Of a stretch of 42,131 bases of DNA, positions 25,004-35,899 are shown piece after piece (positions within the stretch are counted from its first letter, which is position 1; each line of letters opens with the position of its first letter). The notes under the pieces were generated by a model. It did not search any database, was not told where the DNA came from, and worked only from the letters and a program-made list of their open reading frames with translations. The position numbers and the translations under genes were made by a program. This DNA comes from Candidatus Propionivibrio aalborgensis (lineage in GTDB: Bacteria; Pseudomonadota; Gammaproteobacteria; Burkholderiales; Rhodocyclaceae), in assembly GCF_900089945.1 (NCBI RefSeq), contig NZ_FLQY01000029.1:1-42131 (forward strand), in the 5' to 3' direction.

Positions 25004-26106
25004 TTTTTGACCAGCATTCGGTGTGAATGAATGCTCATGAGAATTCCCAGGCCGAGAAACAAGGTCACCAACGCGGTTCCACCATAGCTCATGAACGGCA
25101 GCGGGACCCCGACCACCGGCAAAATACCGCTGACCATGCCCATGTTAACGAAGGCATATGTGAAGAAGCTCAAGGTGATTGATCCACCCAGAACACGCGC
25201 GAAAAGCGTCGAAGCGTTGGCCGAGATCATGAGTCCACGGGCTATCAGCAGCAAATAGAGGGATAAAAGAATACTGTTGCCCAGCAAGCCGCGCTCTTCC
25301 GAGAACACGGCGAAAATGAAGTCGGTATGTCGTTCGGGGATAAATTCCAGGCGAGTTTGGGTTCCCTCAAGCCAGCCTTTGCCGAATCTTCCTCCGGATC
25401 CCATGGCAATCGTCGACTGAATAATGTGATATCCGGAACCGAGCGGATCGGTTGTCGGGTCGATCAATGTGAGGATCCGCTTGCGCTGGTAGCCGTGCAG
25501 CATGGTCCACGCAAAGGGCGCAACGCTGGCGCCCGCGATGATCATGCCGATGATCGCTTTCCATGGCAGGCCGGCAAAGAAAATAACGTAGAAACCCGAA
25601 GCGCCGACGAGAATCGCTGTTCCCAGGTCGGGCTGCTTGGCGATCAGACCGAATGGAATGAGCAGCAACAGGCCGGCAATCACAAAATGTCGGAAACGCA
25701 AGCCGGATTCGTACTTGTGAAAGTACCAGGCCAGCATCAGAGGCATCGCAATCTTGAGAATCTCGGCCGGTTGGATGCGTGTGAAACCCAGGGGTAACCA
25801 GCGTCTGGCCCCGTTGACCTTGACTCCCACCAGGAACACCAGAATCAGAAGAATAACGCCCACGATATAGAGTGGGACAGCAAAGCGCATCAGTTTTTGC
25901 GGGGGAGTCTGGGCAAGGGCCCACATTACCGCGACACCGATCCCGAGGTTGAGCAACTGGCCGGTTGCACGATTGTTGGAGTCGTAGGTGGCGCTATAGA
26001 CGGTTGCTATCCCGAACGCCATCAGGACCAGCGCTATTGCCAGCAAGGGGCCGTCGATATTTCCGGTGAGGCGCACCCAGAACCGGTTCAGAATTTGCTG
26101 GAACAA
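25000..26106 (-). CDS. rodA: Peptidoglycan glycosyltransferase RodA
   Basis: This 368-residue SEDS-family polymerase extends glycan strands from lipid II in the elongasome with its partner PBP2. It has ten hydrophobic helices. Family marks are ARRWLPLGFTRIQPAEILKI, the KQPDLGTAILV loop with the essential aspartate, and GYHIIQSTIAMGSGGRFGKG, followed by FIPERHTDFIFAVFSEERG and LPFMSYGGTALVT. The start codon is TTG 26106, with GAGGAG nine bases upstream inside the end of mrdA; no nearby ATG fits. Three bases separate it from mrdA. Confidence 0.96.
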   Translation of the reverse strand: MFQQILNRFWVRLTGNIDGPLLAIALVLMAFGIATVYSATYDSNNRATGQLLNLGIGVAVMWALAQTPPQKLMRFAVPLYIVGVILLILVFLVGVKVNGARRWLPLGFTRIQPAEILKIAMPLMLAWYFHKYESGLRFRHFVIAGLLLLIPFGLIAKQPDLGTAILVGASGFYVIFFAGLPWKAIIGMIIAGASVAPFAWTMLHGYQRKRILTLIDPTTDPLGSGYHIIQSTIAMGSGGRFGKGWLEGTQTRLEFIPERHTDFIFAVFSEERGLLGNSILLSLYLLLIARGLMISANASTLFARVLGGSITLSFFTYAFVNMGMVSGILPVVGVPLPFMSYGGTALVTLFLGLGILMSIHSHRMLVKK

Positions 26107-26109
26107 AGC

Positions 26110-28011
26110 CTAATTCTCCTCTTCCGGCGTGTCGTCTTCCTTTGCCGCGCCTTTGGGCAGCTTGCCCAGCAAGTAGTAGTCGAGCACCATGCGAGCGATC
26201 GGCGCTGCCGATTGAGAACCAAAGCCGCCATTTTCGACCAGTACAGCGAGCGCTATCTTGGGGTGATCCGCCGGCGCAAAGGCAATGAAGAGACCATGGT
26301 CATGTAATTCCTTCTTCAGTTTGCCGGCTCTGTATTCGGCGCCTTTCAGGCTGAAAAGCTGCGCCGTGCCTGTCTTGCCGCCCGAAACGTATTCCGCACC
26401 GGCAAAAGCGCGGGCGCCCGTTCCTTCCTTATTGACGCCAACCATCGCCTTCTTGATTATTTCTATGTTCTCGGGCTTCCAGGCGAGTGTGCGCAGTGGT
26501 TCAGGCTCGATCAAGACCTTTTCGCCCGTCTTGGTATCCGTAATGTACCTGACGAGGTGCGGTCGGTAGAACACGCCGTCGTTGGCTACGACCGCGATTG
26601 CTTGCGCTAGCTGGATCGGTGTGTAGGCGTTGTAGCCTTGACCGATCCCGATCGAGATCGTTTCGCCGGCATACCATTTCTGTTGCTCCCGGCTTTTGAA
26701 GCGACGCCTTTTCCATTCCGGCGAAGGCAGCACACCCTCCGACTCGCCTTCAATATCGATGCCGCTACGGCTACCCAGACCCAGGCTGCCCATGAAGCGC
26801 GCGATATTGTCGATGCCCAAATCGTTGGCTAGCATGTAGTAGTAGGTGTCGCAGGAATGGACAATCGACTTGTACATATCGACCGTGCCATGCCCCCCCT
26901 TCTTGTCATCGCGAAAATGATGTCCGCCGAAGTTGTAGAAGCCGGGGTCGGAGATTGTCTGACCGGCCGTGCGTTTGCCGATTTCAAGCGCGGCCAGGGC
27001 CATGAAAGGCTTGAATGTTGAACCCGGTGGGTAGGCCCCGTTCAGTGCCCGATTGACCATGGGGCGATCCGGCGAGTTGTTGAGCAAATCCCATTCATCC
27101 GAACGAATGCCATCGACAAAAAGATTCGGATCGAAAGTAGGTGTCGATACGAGCGCGAGAATTCCGCCGGTCGACGGCTCGATGGCGACCAGCGCACCAC
27201 GACGATCGCCAAACGCCTGTTCGGTGATTTCCTGCAATTTGGCATCGAGTGTCAGAGTCAGGTTATTCCCTGAAACAGGAGGGGTGCGCGACAGACTGCG
27301 AATCGCGTGACCTCCTGCATCGATTTCGACCTCCTCATAACCCGTCTCGCCGTGCAATTGAAACTCGTACTTCTGCTCCAGGCCGGTTTTTCCTATGTGG
27401 TCTGTGCCTCTGTAATTGGCTGCCTGCTCGTTCTTCTCGATGATTTCAAGATCGGTCTTGTTGATCCGATTGATATAGCCAATCGCGTGCGAGGCTCTTG
27501 AGCCGAGTGGGTATTGCCGGAACAGTCGCGCCTTTACTTCGACGCCGGGAAAACGGTAGCGATTGGCCGCAAATCGGGCAACTTCCTCGTCGCTCAATCG
27601 CGTGCGAATCGGCAGGCTCTCAAAAGACCTGCTCTCATCAAGCAGCTTGCGGAATCGACGCCGATCCTTGGACTCAATTTCTACCAGTTTGCCGAGATCC
27701 TCGATCATTGCATCGAGATTCTCGATTTTGGACGGCGTGATTTCGAGAGTGAACGCCGTGTAGTTCCGTGCCAGAACGATGCCATTGCGATCCATGATAA
27801 CCCCGCGGTTGGGGGCAATCGGCACCAGTGAAATACGATTGTCTTCGGCTCGCGTTGCGTAATAGTCGTGCTGAATCACTTGCAAGTAGAAAAACCGCGC
27901 GAACAGAATGGCGAAGCCCAGCACCACCACGCTCGCCGCAATCACGACGCGGAAGCGGAACCGTTCAATATCGCTATCGTGTGTGTTCTGCGGTGAATAC
28001 CGGGTACGCAA
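26110..28011 (-). CDS. mrdA: Penicillin-binding protein 2 (transpeptidase of the elongasome)
   Basis: This is a class B PBP of about 633 residues. It has a single N-terminal membrane helix (VVIAASVVVLGFAILFARFF), a dimerisation/pedestal region with RGVIMDRNGIVLARN, and the transpeptidase domain. The motifs are STFK (catalytic serine), SCD in place of SxN, and KTGTAQ. It crosslinks peptidoglycan made by RodA. The start is TTG 28011 (encoding the start of RTRYSPQNTHDSDIERF), preceded by GAGGAAA at 6 bases. The open frame continues upstream through mreD in a different frame, but that extension is shadow sequence. It lies 11 bases after mreD. Confidence 0.94.
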   Translation of the reverse strand: MRTRYSPQNTHDSDIERFRFRVVIAASVVVLGFAILFARFFYLQVIQHDYYATRAEDNRISLVPIAPNRGVIMDRNGIVLARNYTAFTLEITPSKIENLDAMIEDLGKLVEIESKDRRRFRKLLDESRSFESLPIRTRLSDEEVARFAANRYRFPGVEVKARLFRQYPLGSRASHAIGYINRINKTDLEIIEKNEQAANYRGTDHIGKTGLEQKYEFQLHGETGYEEVEIDAGGHAIRSLSRTPPVSGNNLTLTLDAKLQEITEQAFGDRRGALVAIEPSTGGILALVSTPTFDPNLFVDGIRSDEWDLLNNSPDRPMVNRALNGAYPPGSTFKPFMALAALEIGKRTAGQTISDPGFYNFGGHHFRDDKKGGHGTVDMYKSIVHSCDTYYYMLANDLGIDNIARFMGSLGLGSRSGIDIEGESEGVLPSPEWKRRRFKSREQQKWYAGETISIGIGQGYNAYTPIQLAQAIAVVANDGVFYRPHLVRYITDTKTGEKVLIEPEPLRTLAWKPENIEIIKKAMVGVNKEGTGARAFAGAEYVSGGKTGTAQLFSLKGAEYRAGKLKKELHDHGLFIAFAPADHPKIALAVLVENGGFGSQSAAPIARMVLDYYLLGKLPKGAAKEDDTPEEEN

Positions 28012-28022
28012 GGCAAATTTCC

Positions 28023-28544
28023 TCAAATTGGCCGGTTGGCGTCTCGGTCGACTGGTTGATACTGTGGCAGAAGCAGAATGAAAGTGAGTGGAAGCCACAA
28101 CAGGGCGCCTACGAAGGGTCCGGCAAAGAAGCTCAATCCAGGAAGGATCGCACCCGGCATGGCGCGAACACTGAATTGCACAAGCTGGACAAGCAGCAAC
28201 AGCGGGAGGATATGCAAGGCCTGCTGACCGAGCGGAAACCACAGGATGCGACGCGATAGCGCGGAGGCGGCATAGATAGCCAGAACGTAAGCAAGTGCAT
28301 GCTGCCCCATCAGGCTGGAATCGGCGACATCCATGGCCAATCCGAAAATGAAGCCTGATCCCATGCCGACGTAACGTTGCTCGCGAATGCTCCAGAAGAT
28401 GAGTAGCAAAGCCGCCCAGTCCGGCATCCATGGCCAGGCCGAGGTCGGCAGAAAGTTTAGCAGCAGCGCGGCCAGGAGCGTGATCAGGATGTACCAGGGC
28501 CGAACCGGCTGCAGAATGCGGGATGAGGATGAAGTGGGTTGCAT
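28023..28544 (-). CDS. mreD: Rod-shape protein MreD
   Basis: This 173-residue membrane protein has about five helices (YILITLLAALLLNFLP, ALLLIFWSIREQRYVGMGSG, FGLAMDVADSSLMGQHALAY). It is a scaffold linking MreC and the MreB cytoskeleton to RodA/PBP2. The start is ATG 28544, four bases after the mreC stop with AAGGA upstream; the longer in-frame start would overlap mreC and add a charged tail. The order mreC-mreD-mrdA is standard. Confidence 0.93.
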   Translation of the reverse strand: MQPTSSSSRILQPVRPWYILITLLAALLLNFLPTSAWPWMPDWAALLLIFWSIREQRYVGMGSGFIFGLAMDVADSSLMGQHALAYVLAIYAASALSRRILWFPLGQQALHILPLLLLVQLVQFSVRAMPGAILPGLSFFAGPFVGALLWLPLTFILLLPQYQPVDRDANRPI

Positions 28545-28548
28545 CGAC

Positions 28549-29478
28549 CTATTCCTTTTGCAATCGTTTCTTCTTCGCCCCGGATTTGGCCGAAGATTTT
28601 GCGCCAATGTCAGCGGCTTCGCTGTTCAACTGAGCGGGTAGAGGAATCGTCTCTCGCGGATCAAGCACCATGACTTCGCCGAAGTTCTCAACGCCCGCGA
28701 CGGGGACGCAGTAGATGCGAGCAAACGAGTATGAGGTATCGCGTTCGATGCTCACAACTTTGGCCACCGGGAGACCGGGCAACCATATCCCATCCAGCCC
28801 TGAAGTTACCAGGAGGTCGCCGATCTGTACATCCGCATTGGCCGGCATGAAACGCAACTCAAGCTGGCCGTTGCCCAGCCCGAAAACGACCGAACGCAGC
28901 CCGTTGCGCACGACCTGAACGGGTACAGCCTGCTCCTTGTCGGTAATCAGGGTGATCTCCGAAACAAAGGGAAAGACCCGGGTGACCTGGCCGACGACAC
29001 CCGCGTCATCGACGACCGGTTGCCCGGGAATGATATTGTCCTGTTGGCCCTTGTCGGCGATCACGCGGCGCGAGAAGGGGTCGCGTGCTGCATAAAGGAT
29101 CTGAGTCACCCGTCCATTCGCCTTGAGCCTGCTCTTTACATCAAGCAGCTTGCGCAGGCGCTCGTTTTCCACTTCGAGATGCTGCGTGCGCAATCGTGTC
29201 TCGGCGACGTCCAGTTGGGCGCGTTTCAAGCGGGCATTTTCATCCTGAAAGCGCGAGATGGCCGAAAAATAGCTGCCGACATTCTGGAGTGCTTCGACAG
29301 GAGCATGTGCAGCCTGTTGTATGGGGTGGGTGAACAATGACAAGCCTTGCCTGAGTAGCTCAAGCGTCTGAAAACGGGAATCAACGAAAATCAGGGCTAA
29401 CGAAAGCGCAGCATAGAATGTCAGCCGGGCCAGCGGTGCAGGTCCGCGCTTGAAGAACGGCGGCGGTTGATGATCCAT
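28549..29478 (-). CDS. mreC: Rod-shape protein MreC
   Basis: This 309-residue protein has one N-terminal helix (LTFYAALSLALIFVDSRF), a periplasmic coiled coil (about 65-115, ENARLKRAQLDVAETRLRTQ) and the two six-stranded beta-barrels that bind PBP2 (VIADKGQQDNIIPGQPVVDD, GLDGIWLPGLPVAKVVSI). It activates PBP2. The C-terminus has a lysine-rich tail after the folded part (SAKSGAKKKRLQKE). It lies 162 bases after mreB, with a stable hairpin in the gap. Confidence 0.95.
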   Translation of the reverse strand: MDHQPPPFFKRGPAPLARLTFYAALSLALIFVDSRFQTLELLRQGLSLFTHPIQQAAHAPVEALQNVGSYFSAISRFQDENARLKRAQLDVAETRLRTQHLEVENERLRKLLDVKSRLKANGRVTQILYAARDPFSRRVIADKGQQDNIIPGQPVVDDAGVVGQVTRVFPFVSEITLITDKEQAVPVQVVRNGLRSVVFGLGNGQLELRFMPANADVQIGDLLVTSGLDGIWLPGLPVAKVVSIERDTSYSFARIYCVPVAGVENFGEVMVLDPRETIPLPAQLNSEAADIGAKSSAKSGAKKKRLQKE

Positions 29479-29591
29479 TGCTTCAGCAAAAGGTACGGAA
29501 TGAGGAACAGGAGGTCATTGCGGCAATCAACGCGCGGTGATTACTCAAGAAGTTGACGACACGAACAAGCTGAACAGCCCGCACAAGTGAC

Positions 29592-29621
29592 GGGGAAGAG
29601 CAATACCGCTCACGCTTCCCC
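29592..29621 (-). other. Intergenic hairpin between mreB and mreC
   Basis: GGGGAAG (29592-29598) pairs with CTTCCCC (29615-29621), and an inner GAGC/GCTC adds to the stem. On the plus strand it is followed by TTTT, but the genes here run on the minus strand, where no T-run follows. It may stabilise or process the mreB transcript and so give more MreB than MreCD. Confidence 0.5.
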
Positions 29622-29640
29622 TTTTGTTCGCGACCGCATC

Positions 29641-30720
<1,080 letters not shown>

Positions 30721-30734
30721 TCAGCAAAGCATTT

Positions 30735-30763
30735 ATGATACCTTATATGGCTCTTTGTTTTAA
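30735..30763 (-). promoter_or_regulatory. Predicted mreB promoter
   Basis: On the minus strand, TTAAAA (30758-30763), a 17-base spacer and TATCAT (30735-30740) form a sigma-70-type promoter, matching 4 of 6 and 5 of 6 consensus bases. Transcription would begin near 30728, giving a leader of about 44 bases before mreB. The 100-bp gap also has to serve gatC on the plus strand, for which no clear boxes were found. Confidence 0.55.
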
Positions 30764-30784
30764 CACCTTACCGATCTCATAGCC

Positions 30785-31072
30785 ATGTCGCTCACCCTGG
30801 AACAAGTTCGGCGCGTCGCGCACCTCGCCCGGATCGAAGTCAGCGATGCCGAAGCGGAAACCACGCTCGGTCACCTGAACGGAATATTCGGCCTGATCGA
30901 AGAGATGCAGGCCGTCGACACCCGGGGCGTTGAGCCCATGGCACATGCTCAGGATCTCGCTCAGCGCTTGCGTAGCGACCGCGTCACCGAAGAAGATTGC
31001 CGCGATGCCTTTCAGGCCATTGCCCCCGAGGTCGAGGCCGGCCTGTACCTCGTGCCGAAGGTGCTCGAATGA
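30785..31072 (+). CDS. gatC: Asp/Glu-tRNA amidotransferase subunit C
   Basis: This 95-residue small subunit of GatCAB stabilises GatA and bridges it to GatB. It has the typical start [19 protein letters not shown] and end [10 protein letters not shown]. The complex turns Glu-tRNA(Gln) and/or Asp-tRNA(Asn) into the amidated forms. It is first in the gat operon; its stop overlaps the gatA start (ATGA). Confidence 0.96.
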   Translation: MSLTLEQVRRVAHLARIEVSDAEAETTLGHLNGIFGLIEEMQAVDTRGVEPMAHAQDLAQRLRSDRVTEEDCRDAFQAIAPEVEAGLYLVPKVLE

Positions 31073-32571
31073 CCGCGATGATCGCCCGCAACGTTTCGGC
31101 GTTGTCGCAGGCATTGGCGGCCAAGGAGATTTCCAGCGTCGAGCTGACACAACTCTATCTCGACCGGATTGCCCGCCTGAATCCTGAAATCAACGCGTTT
31201 GTCACCGTTGACGCCGACAAGAGCCTGGCGCAGGCAAGAGCGGCCGACGAATCGCGTGCCGTCGGGAAAGCTGGCAAGGGCGCCGGACCGCTGACTGGTA
31301 TTCCGCTCGCGCAGAAGGACATCTTTTGCACAAAGGGCTGGCTGACCACATGTGGTTCGAGGATGCTCGGCAATTTCGTTAGCCCTTACGATGCAACCGT
31401 TATCGAAAATTACAACGCCGCGGGTGCGGTGATTCTTGGCAAAACGAACATGGACGAGTTCGCCATGGGCTCCTCGAACGAAACGTCCTACTTTGGTGCG
31501 GTGAAAAACCCCTGGGATACGGCACGCGTCCCTGGTGGTTCGTCGGGGGGTTCGGCAGCGGCTGTGGCCGCCCTGATGGCCCCTGCGGCGACCGGTACCG
31601 ACACCGGGGGTTCCATCCGCCAGCCGGCGGCCTTGTGCAATCTGACCGGATTGAAGCCGACCTACGGCGTGGTTTCTCGCTACGGCATGGTCGCCTTCGC
31701 TTCTTCGCTCGACCAGGCCGGCCCGATGGGACGCTCGGCCGAAGACTGCGCGCTGCTGCTCAATGCCATGGCTGGCTTTGACGAACGCGATTCCACCAGC
31801 CTCAGTCGCGAAAAAGAAGACTATGGCCGCGAGATATCCGCCGCCGCTGGCGACAAGCCGCTGGCCGGACTGAAAATTGGTTTGCCCAAGGAGTTTTTCG
31901 GCACCAGCGAAAGATCGGGTTGCAGTCCTGAAGTCATGCAACTGGTTGACGCGGCGATCGCCGAATACCGCAAGCTGGGTGCAGAAACGGTCGACATCAG
32001 CTTGCCGAACATGAAGCTTTCGGTGCCCGCCTATTACGTGATCGCGCCGGCCGAGGCCAGCTCGAATCTCTCGCGCTTCGACGGCGTTCGCTATGGCTAC
32101 CGCGCCCCCGAGTACAGCGATTTGAACGAAATGTACGCCAGGAGCCGGGCCCAGGGCTTTGGCGTCGAAGTCAAGCGCCGTATTCTGATCGGTACCTACG
32201 TGCTCTCGCACGGCTATTACGATGCCTACTACCTGCAGGCGCAGCGGGTACGTCGTTTGATCGCCAACGATTTCGTGGCTGCCTTCCGGCAGTGCGATGT
32301 CATCATGGGACCCACCAGCCCGAGCACTGCGTTCAATCTTGGCGAAAAAGCGGCTGATCCGGTCCAGATGTATCTCTCGGACATCTATACCATTGCCGTC
32401 AACCTCGCCGGACTGCCGGGAATGTCGATTCCGTGTGGTTTTGCCAGCAGCCTGCCTGCGGGTCTGCAACTGATCGGCGACTATTTCAGCGAGGCAAAGC
32501 TGCTCAATGTCGCGCACCGATATCAGCAGACAACCGACTGGCATTTGCGGCATCCATCAGGTTTTGACTGA
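31069..32571 (+). CDS. gatA: Asp/Glu-tRNA amidotransferase subunit A
   Basis: This 500-residue amidase-signature enzyme releases ammonia from glutamine. The catalytic triad is K83 (PLAQKD), cis-S158 (GGSSGGS) and nucleophile S182 ([12 protein letters not shown]), at spacings matching characterised GatA. The start is ATG 31069, overlapping the gatC stop by four bases; an upstream in-frame start lies inside gatC and is not supported. Length is normal for the family. Confidence 0.97.
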   Translation: MTAMIARNVSALSQALAAKEISSVELTQLYLDRIARLNPEINAFVTVDADKSLAQARAADESRAVGKAGKGAGPLTGIPLAQKDIFCTKGWLTTCGSRMLGNFVSPYDATVIENYNAAGAVILGKTNMDEFAMGSSNETSYFGAVKNPWDTARVPGGSSGGSAAAVAALMAPAATGTDTGGSIRQPAALCNLTGLKPTYGVVSRYGMVAFASSLDQAGPMGRSAEDCALLLNAMAGFDERDSTSLSREKEDYGREISAAAGDKPLAGLKIGLPKEFFGTSERSGCSPEVMQLVDAAIAEYRKLGAETVDISLPNMKLSVPAYYVIAPAEASSNLSRFDGVRYGYRAPEYSDLNEMYARSRAQGFGVEVKRRILIGTYVLSHGYYDAYYLQAQRVRRLIANDFVAAFRQCDVIMGPTSPSTAFNLGEKAADPVQMYLSDIYTIAVNLAGLPGMSIPCGFASSLPAGLQLIGDYFSEAKLLNVAHRYQQTTDWHLRHPSGFD

Positions 32572-32576
32572 CTTTG

Positions 32577-33095
32577 ATGAGGTTGATATTCGCCACGCTG
32601 CTTGCTTTGCTTCTCGGAGCCTGTGCTACCCCCGAGACGGCATCGCCTGATTCGTCCGGGCAGGTAGCGGCTGGCGCTTCTCAACCAACAGAAAAAATCA
32701 GGTCGCAGCCGCTGAAGCACTTGTTGGGCCGTACGCTCAAACCCATGCCTGACAAGGCGCTTGACGTGCGCACCAAGTGTCGTTTCCGCGATGTGGCCGG
32801 CGGGCGGGGAGCAATGGATTTGCAGGTGACGAAGGCCGAAGTCAAACGTTTCGTAGCCGAGGTGAGCATTCCCAAGCAGGGCGTATGCCATTTCGATATG
32901 AAGTATTTCAAGCAGACCGAGAGCTTTCCCAATGTGGTATTGACTGATGGCGCGAGCGGCTGCGTCGTCCGTATGTGGGAGCAGGAAAAGGGCGTTACGG
33001 TCGCTTTCAACGCCTGCCAGTCAAAGTGTGGTGGAGACGCTTTCAGTTATCTCTGGCCGATTCTGGTTGACACTCGGAATGGCCGTTGTACTTGA
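32577..33095 (+). CDS. Lipoprotein of unknown function between gatA and gatB
   Basis: I do not recognise this protein of about 172 residues. It has a clear lipoprotein signal ([18 protein letters not shown], lipobox LGAC). A Ser/Pro-rich linker follows, then a domain starting [14 protein letters not shown] with five further cysteines ([39 protein letters not shown] contain six in all), likely forming disulfides in the periplasm. It sits on the same strand 5 bases after gatA and 17 bases before gatB. ATG 32577 is preferred to the TTG at 32574. A role in tRNA amidation is not implied; it probably shares the transcript only. Confidence 0.75.
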   Translation: MRLIFATLLALLLGACATPETASPDSSGQVAAGASQPTEKIRSQPLKHLLGRTLKPMPDKALDVRTKCRFRDVAGGRGAMDLQVTKAEVKRFVAEVSIPKQGVCHFDMKYFKQTESFPNVVLTDGASGCVVRMWEQEKGVTVAFNACQSKCGGDAFSYLWPILVDTRNGRCT

Positions 33096-33112
33096 CAGGT
33101 GGGCACGAAACG

Positions 33113-34567
33113 ATGAGCAAATGGGAAGTTGTAATTGGCATCGAGACACATGCGCAACTCGCGACCAACTCGAAAATTTTTTCCGGCAGTTCGACGGATT
33201 TTGGTGCGGCCCCCAATGTGCAAGCCAATGCTGTTGACATTGCGCTTCCCGGAGTGTTGCCGGTACTGAACAAGGGTGCTGTCGAATGCGCCATTCGATT
33301 CGGGCTGGCCGTTGATGGGGAGGTTGCAGCGAAATCGGTTTTCGCTCGCAAGAATTACTTCTACCCGGATCTACCCAAGGGCTATCAGATCAGCCAGTAT
33401 GAATTGCCGGTAATCGTTGGCGGCAGACTGGCGATTCAACTGGGCCAGGGAGACAGCCTCTCTGAGAAGGTCATCACCCTGACACGCGCGCATCTGGAAG
33501 AGGATGCCGGCAAATCGCTGCACGAGGATTTCCATGGCAAATCGGGAATTGACCTCAACCGTGCCGGAACGCCTTTGCTTGAAATCGTCAGCGAACCCGA
33601 CATGCGGTCCTCAGCCGAAGCTGTGGCCTACGCCAAGGCGCTGCACGCATTGGTTCGCTGGATCGGTATCTGTGACGGGAATATGCAGGAAGGGTCCTTC
33701 CGCTGCGATGCAAACGTCTCGGTTCGACCGGTCGGGCAGCAGAAGCTAGGAACCCGGCGCGAGATAAAGAATCTCAACTCCTTCCGCTTCATGCAGCAGG
33801 CCATCGACTACGAGGTGCAGTGGCAGATCGCCGAAATCGAGGAGGGCCGTTCGATCCAGCAGGCCACCGTGCTGTTTGACGCCGGAACTGGCGCGACTAG
33901 TGCGATGCGCTCTAAGGAAGACGCACATGACTATCGCTATTTTCCCGATCCCGATCTGCTGCCGCTGCTTATTGATCGCGATTGGGTCGAGCGAACGCGG
34001 GCGAGCATGCCGGAATTGCCGGTCGCCAAACGCGACCGCTTTGTCGCCCAGTACTCGCTGTCTTCCTATGATGCAACGACGCTCACCGCGTCGCGCGAAG
34101 TGGCCGGTTATTTCGAGGAAGCCGTGGCCGTTGGCGGTATCGGCAGCGCCAAAATTTGCGCCAACTGGGTGACGGTCGACCTCGCTGCGCGTCTTAATAA
34201 GGAAGGCCGCGAGATCGGCGAATCACCCGTCTCGCCCCACCAGCTTGGCGGATTGGTGGCGCGCATCGCCGACAAAACGGTATCAAACAACATAGCCAAG
34301 AAAGTGTTCGAAAGCCTGTGGAGCGACGAAGGCAAAACAGCCGATGACATCATCGAACAGCACGGTTTGAAGCAGATTACCGATAGCAGTGCAATCGAGG
34401 TGCTGATCAACGGGGTACTGGCAGCCAATGCATCGATGGTCGCCGAGTTCAAGGCCGGTAAGGAAAAAGCCTTCAATGCGCTGGTCGGCCAAGCGATGAA
34501 AGCGACCAAGGGCAAGGCCAACCCGCAACAGGTTAACGAACTGTTGCGAAAAAAACTCGGAGAGTAA
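33113..34567 (+). CDS. gatB: Asp/Glu-tRNA amidotransferase subunit B
   Basis: This 484-residue subunit phosphorylates the acyl group of Glu- or Asp-tRNA and completes amidation with ammonia channelled from GatA. Marks are [20 protein letters not shown] at the start, [38 protein letters not shown] and [16 protein letters not shown] in the catalytic cradle, and a C-terminal YqeY-like tail domain ending [15 protein letters not shown]. The start is ATG 33113; the longer frame runs into the lipoprotein gene. It converges with the coiled-coil gene, with 39 bases between. Confidence 0.97.
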   Translation: MSKWEVVIGIETHAQLATNSKIFSGSSTDFGAAPNVQANAVDIALPGVLPVLNKGAVECAIRFGLAVDGEVAAKSVFARKNYFYPDLPKGYQISQYELPVIVGGRLAIQLGQGDSLSEKVITLTRAHLEEDAGKSLHEDFHGKSGIDLNRAGTPLLEIVSEPDMRSSAEAVAYAKALHALVRWIGICDGNMQEGSFRCDANVSVRPVGQQKLGTRREIKNLNSFRFMQQAIDYEVQWQIAEIEEGRSIQQATVLFDAGTGATSAMRSKEDAHDYRYFPDPDLLPLLIDRDWVERTRASMPELPVAKRDRFVAQYSLSSYDATTLTASREVAGYFEEAVAVGGIGSAKICANWVTVDLAARLNKEGREIGESPVSPHQLGGLVARIADKTVSNNIAKKVFESLWSDEGKTADDIIEQHGLKQITDSSAIEVLINGVLAANASMVAEFKAGKEKAFNALVGQAMKATKGKANPQQVNELLRKKLGE

Positions 34568-34606
34568 AATTTCAAACGGTCTGCCGGAGTAACAGGCTCG
34601 CTGTCT

Positions 34607-35239
34607 CTATTGTCGCGTCAGTCCACGGCGGCTCAAATCGATGTACCGTCGTTTGTCCTCATCGTATTTCTCGCGAATGATCTTGAGTTCCTTTTGCTTG
34701 GACTCGATGATCGATTCCTGCGCCGTTATCTCGAAAGCCGTGTCGTTTAGTCCCTTCTGAACTGCAGCCGGCAACTGCTTCTTCTTGTAGAACTCGGCTT
34801 CGTCCTCGTATTGCTTGCGCTGCGCACGAATTTCGGCAATCTTCTCCTGAGCGGCTGCGATTGACCTCTGAACATCGTCCTGGGCGCGCGAACGCATTGC
34901 TTCAATGTCTTTCACGCTACCGTAAGTGTTGAGCAGTGCCTGATCCTTGCGCTGTTGTTCCTTGAGTGCCGCTTCTTCTTCTTTGCGTTTCGCCTCTTCA
35001 AGGGCTTGCTGGGCGCGCTCTTCGGCGGTCAGTGGAGCAGCCACGTTACGTAGAGTACGACCGGATGCGCCAATCTCTCGATAAGCCCGCCCGTAACACG
35101 CTTGTGGCAGCACATCGCCGCACACTTGCATGCCCTTTGCATCATCGCAGCAATAGAGTTTCCCTGCGGCCATGCCCGAACCACTGAGCGCAAGCGCAAT
35201 AGCCAATACGCCTAGCTTAATGAGCGGATGCAATACCAT
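34607..35239 (-). CDS. Exported coiled-coil protein of unknown function
   Basis: This 210-residue protein has a signal peptide ([20 protein letters not shown]). A short cysteine-bearing module follows ([31 protein letters not shown]), recalling DUF4124-like periplasmic proteins. The rest is a long alpha-helical, highly charged segment (about 75-205: [20 protein letters not shown] and [18 protein letters not shown]) that should form a coiled coil. Its function is unknown. The start at 35239 overlaps the pyrE stop by 23 bases, so it is likely translationally linked to pyrE. Confidence 0.72.
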   Translation of the reverse strand: MVLHPLIKLGVLAIALALSGSGMAAGKLYCCDDAKGMQVCGDVLPQACYGRAYREIGASGRTLRNVAAPLTAEERAQQALEEAKRKEEEAALKEQQRKDQALLNTYGSVKDIEAMRSRAQDDVQRSIAAAQEKIAEIRAQRKQYEDEAEFYKKKQLPAAVQKGLNDTAFEITAQESIIESKQKELKIIREKYDEDKRRYIDLSRRGLTRQ

Positions 35240-35864
35240 ACTCTTGGCGATAAAGTGTTACTGCGGACTGATGCTCCTTGAAGTCGGAGCGCTCACGGAG
35301 AAATGCCATCAAATCGTCGAGTGTGGCCACCGCCACCACCGGGATTGCGAAATCCCGCTCCACTTCCTGCGTCGCCGACAAGTGCCCTCTGCCGCGTTCC
35401 ATGCGATCGAGTGCGATGACCACGCCGCACGGTGTTGCGCCCGCTGCACGGATCAACTCGACCGATTCGCGCACTGAGGTGCCGGCAGAAATGACATCGT
35501 CAATGATCAGCACACGTCCGGCCAGCGGGGCGCCGATGATGCTACCGCCCTCGCCGTGATCTTTGGCTTCCTTGCGATTGAAAGAAAAGGGCAGGTTGCG
35601 ACCCGCGCGTGCCAGTGCCAGAGCACTCACGGCAACAAGAGGAATGCCTTTATAGGCAGGTCCGAACAGGGTATCGACTGCAAGGCCGCTGGCGAGGATT
35701 GCTTTAGCGTAGAATTGCGACAGTCGGTCAAGCGCCGCACCATCATTGAACAAACCGGCATTAAAGAAGTAGGGCGACAGCCGCCCCGCCTTGGTCTTGA
35801 ACTCGCCAAAACGCAGAACGTCCTGTTCCAGGGCAAACTCGATGAATTCCTGACGAAAGTCCAT
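35217..35864 (-). CDS. pyrE: Orotate phosphoribosyltransferase
   Basis: This 215-residue enzyme makes orotidine 5'-phosphate from orotate and PRPP in pyrimidine synthesis. The PRPP-binding loop is [13 protein letters not shown] near residue 120, the flexible catalytic loop is [17 protein letters not shown], and [10 protein letters not shown] binds pyrophosphate. Length is normal. It is divergent from the exonuclease III gene with only 35 bases between the two starts, so their promoters must overlap or lie within the genes. Confidence 0.97.
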   Translation of the reverse strand: MDFRQEFIEFALEQDVLRFGEFKTKAGRLSPYFFNAGLFNDGAALDRLSQFYAKAILASGLAVDTLFGPAYKGIPLVAVSALALARAGRNLPFSFNRKEAKDHGEGGSIIGAPLAGRVLIIDDVISAGTSVRESVELIRAAGATPCGVVIALDRMERGRGHLSATQEVERDFAIPVVAVATLDDLMAFLRERSDFKEHQSAVTLYRQEYGIASAH

Positions 35865-35899
35865 TGTGTACTAGCCAAAGCCTCGGGCGCGGAAGTGAC

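Noticed and set aside
28012-28431. Long N-terminal extension of PBP2
   Set aside because: It runs through mreD in another frame, is rich in Cys, Arg and His, and a good Shine-Dalgarno supports the TTG at 28011.
31012-32553. 513-codon open frame opposite gatA
   Set aside because: It is an antisense shadow of a well-conserved gene with intact catalytic residues and shows no recognisable protein pattern.
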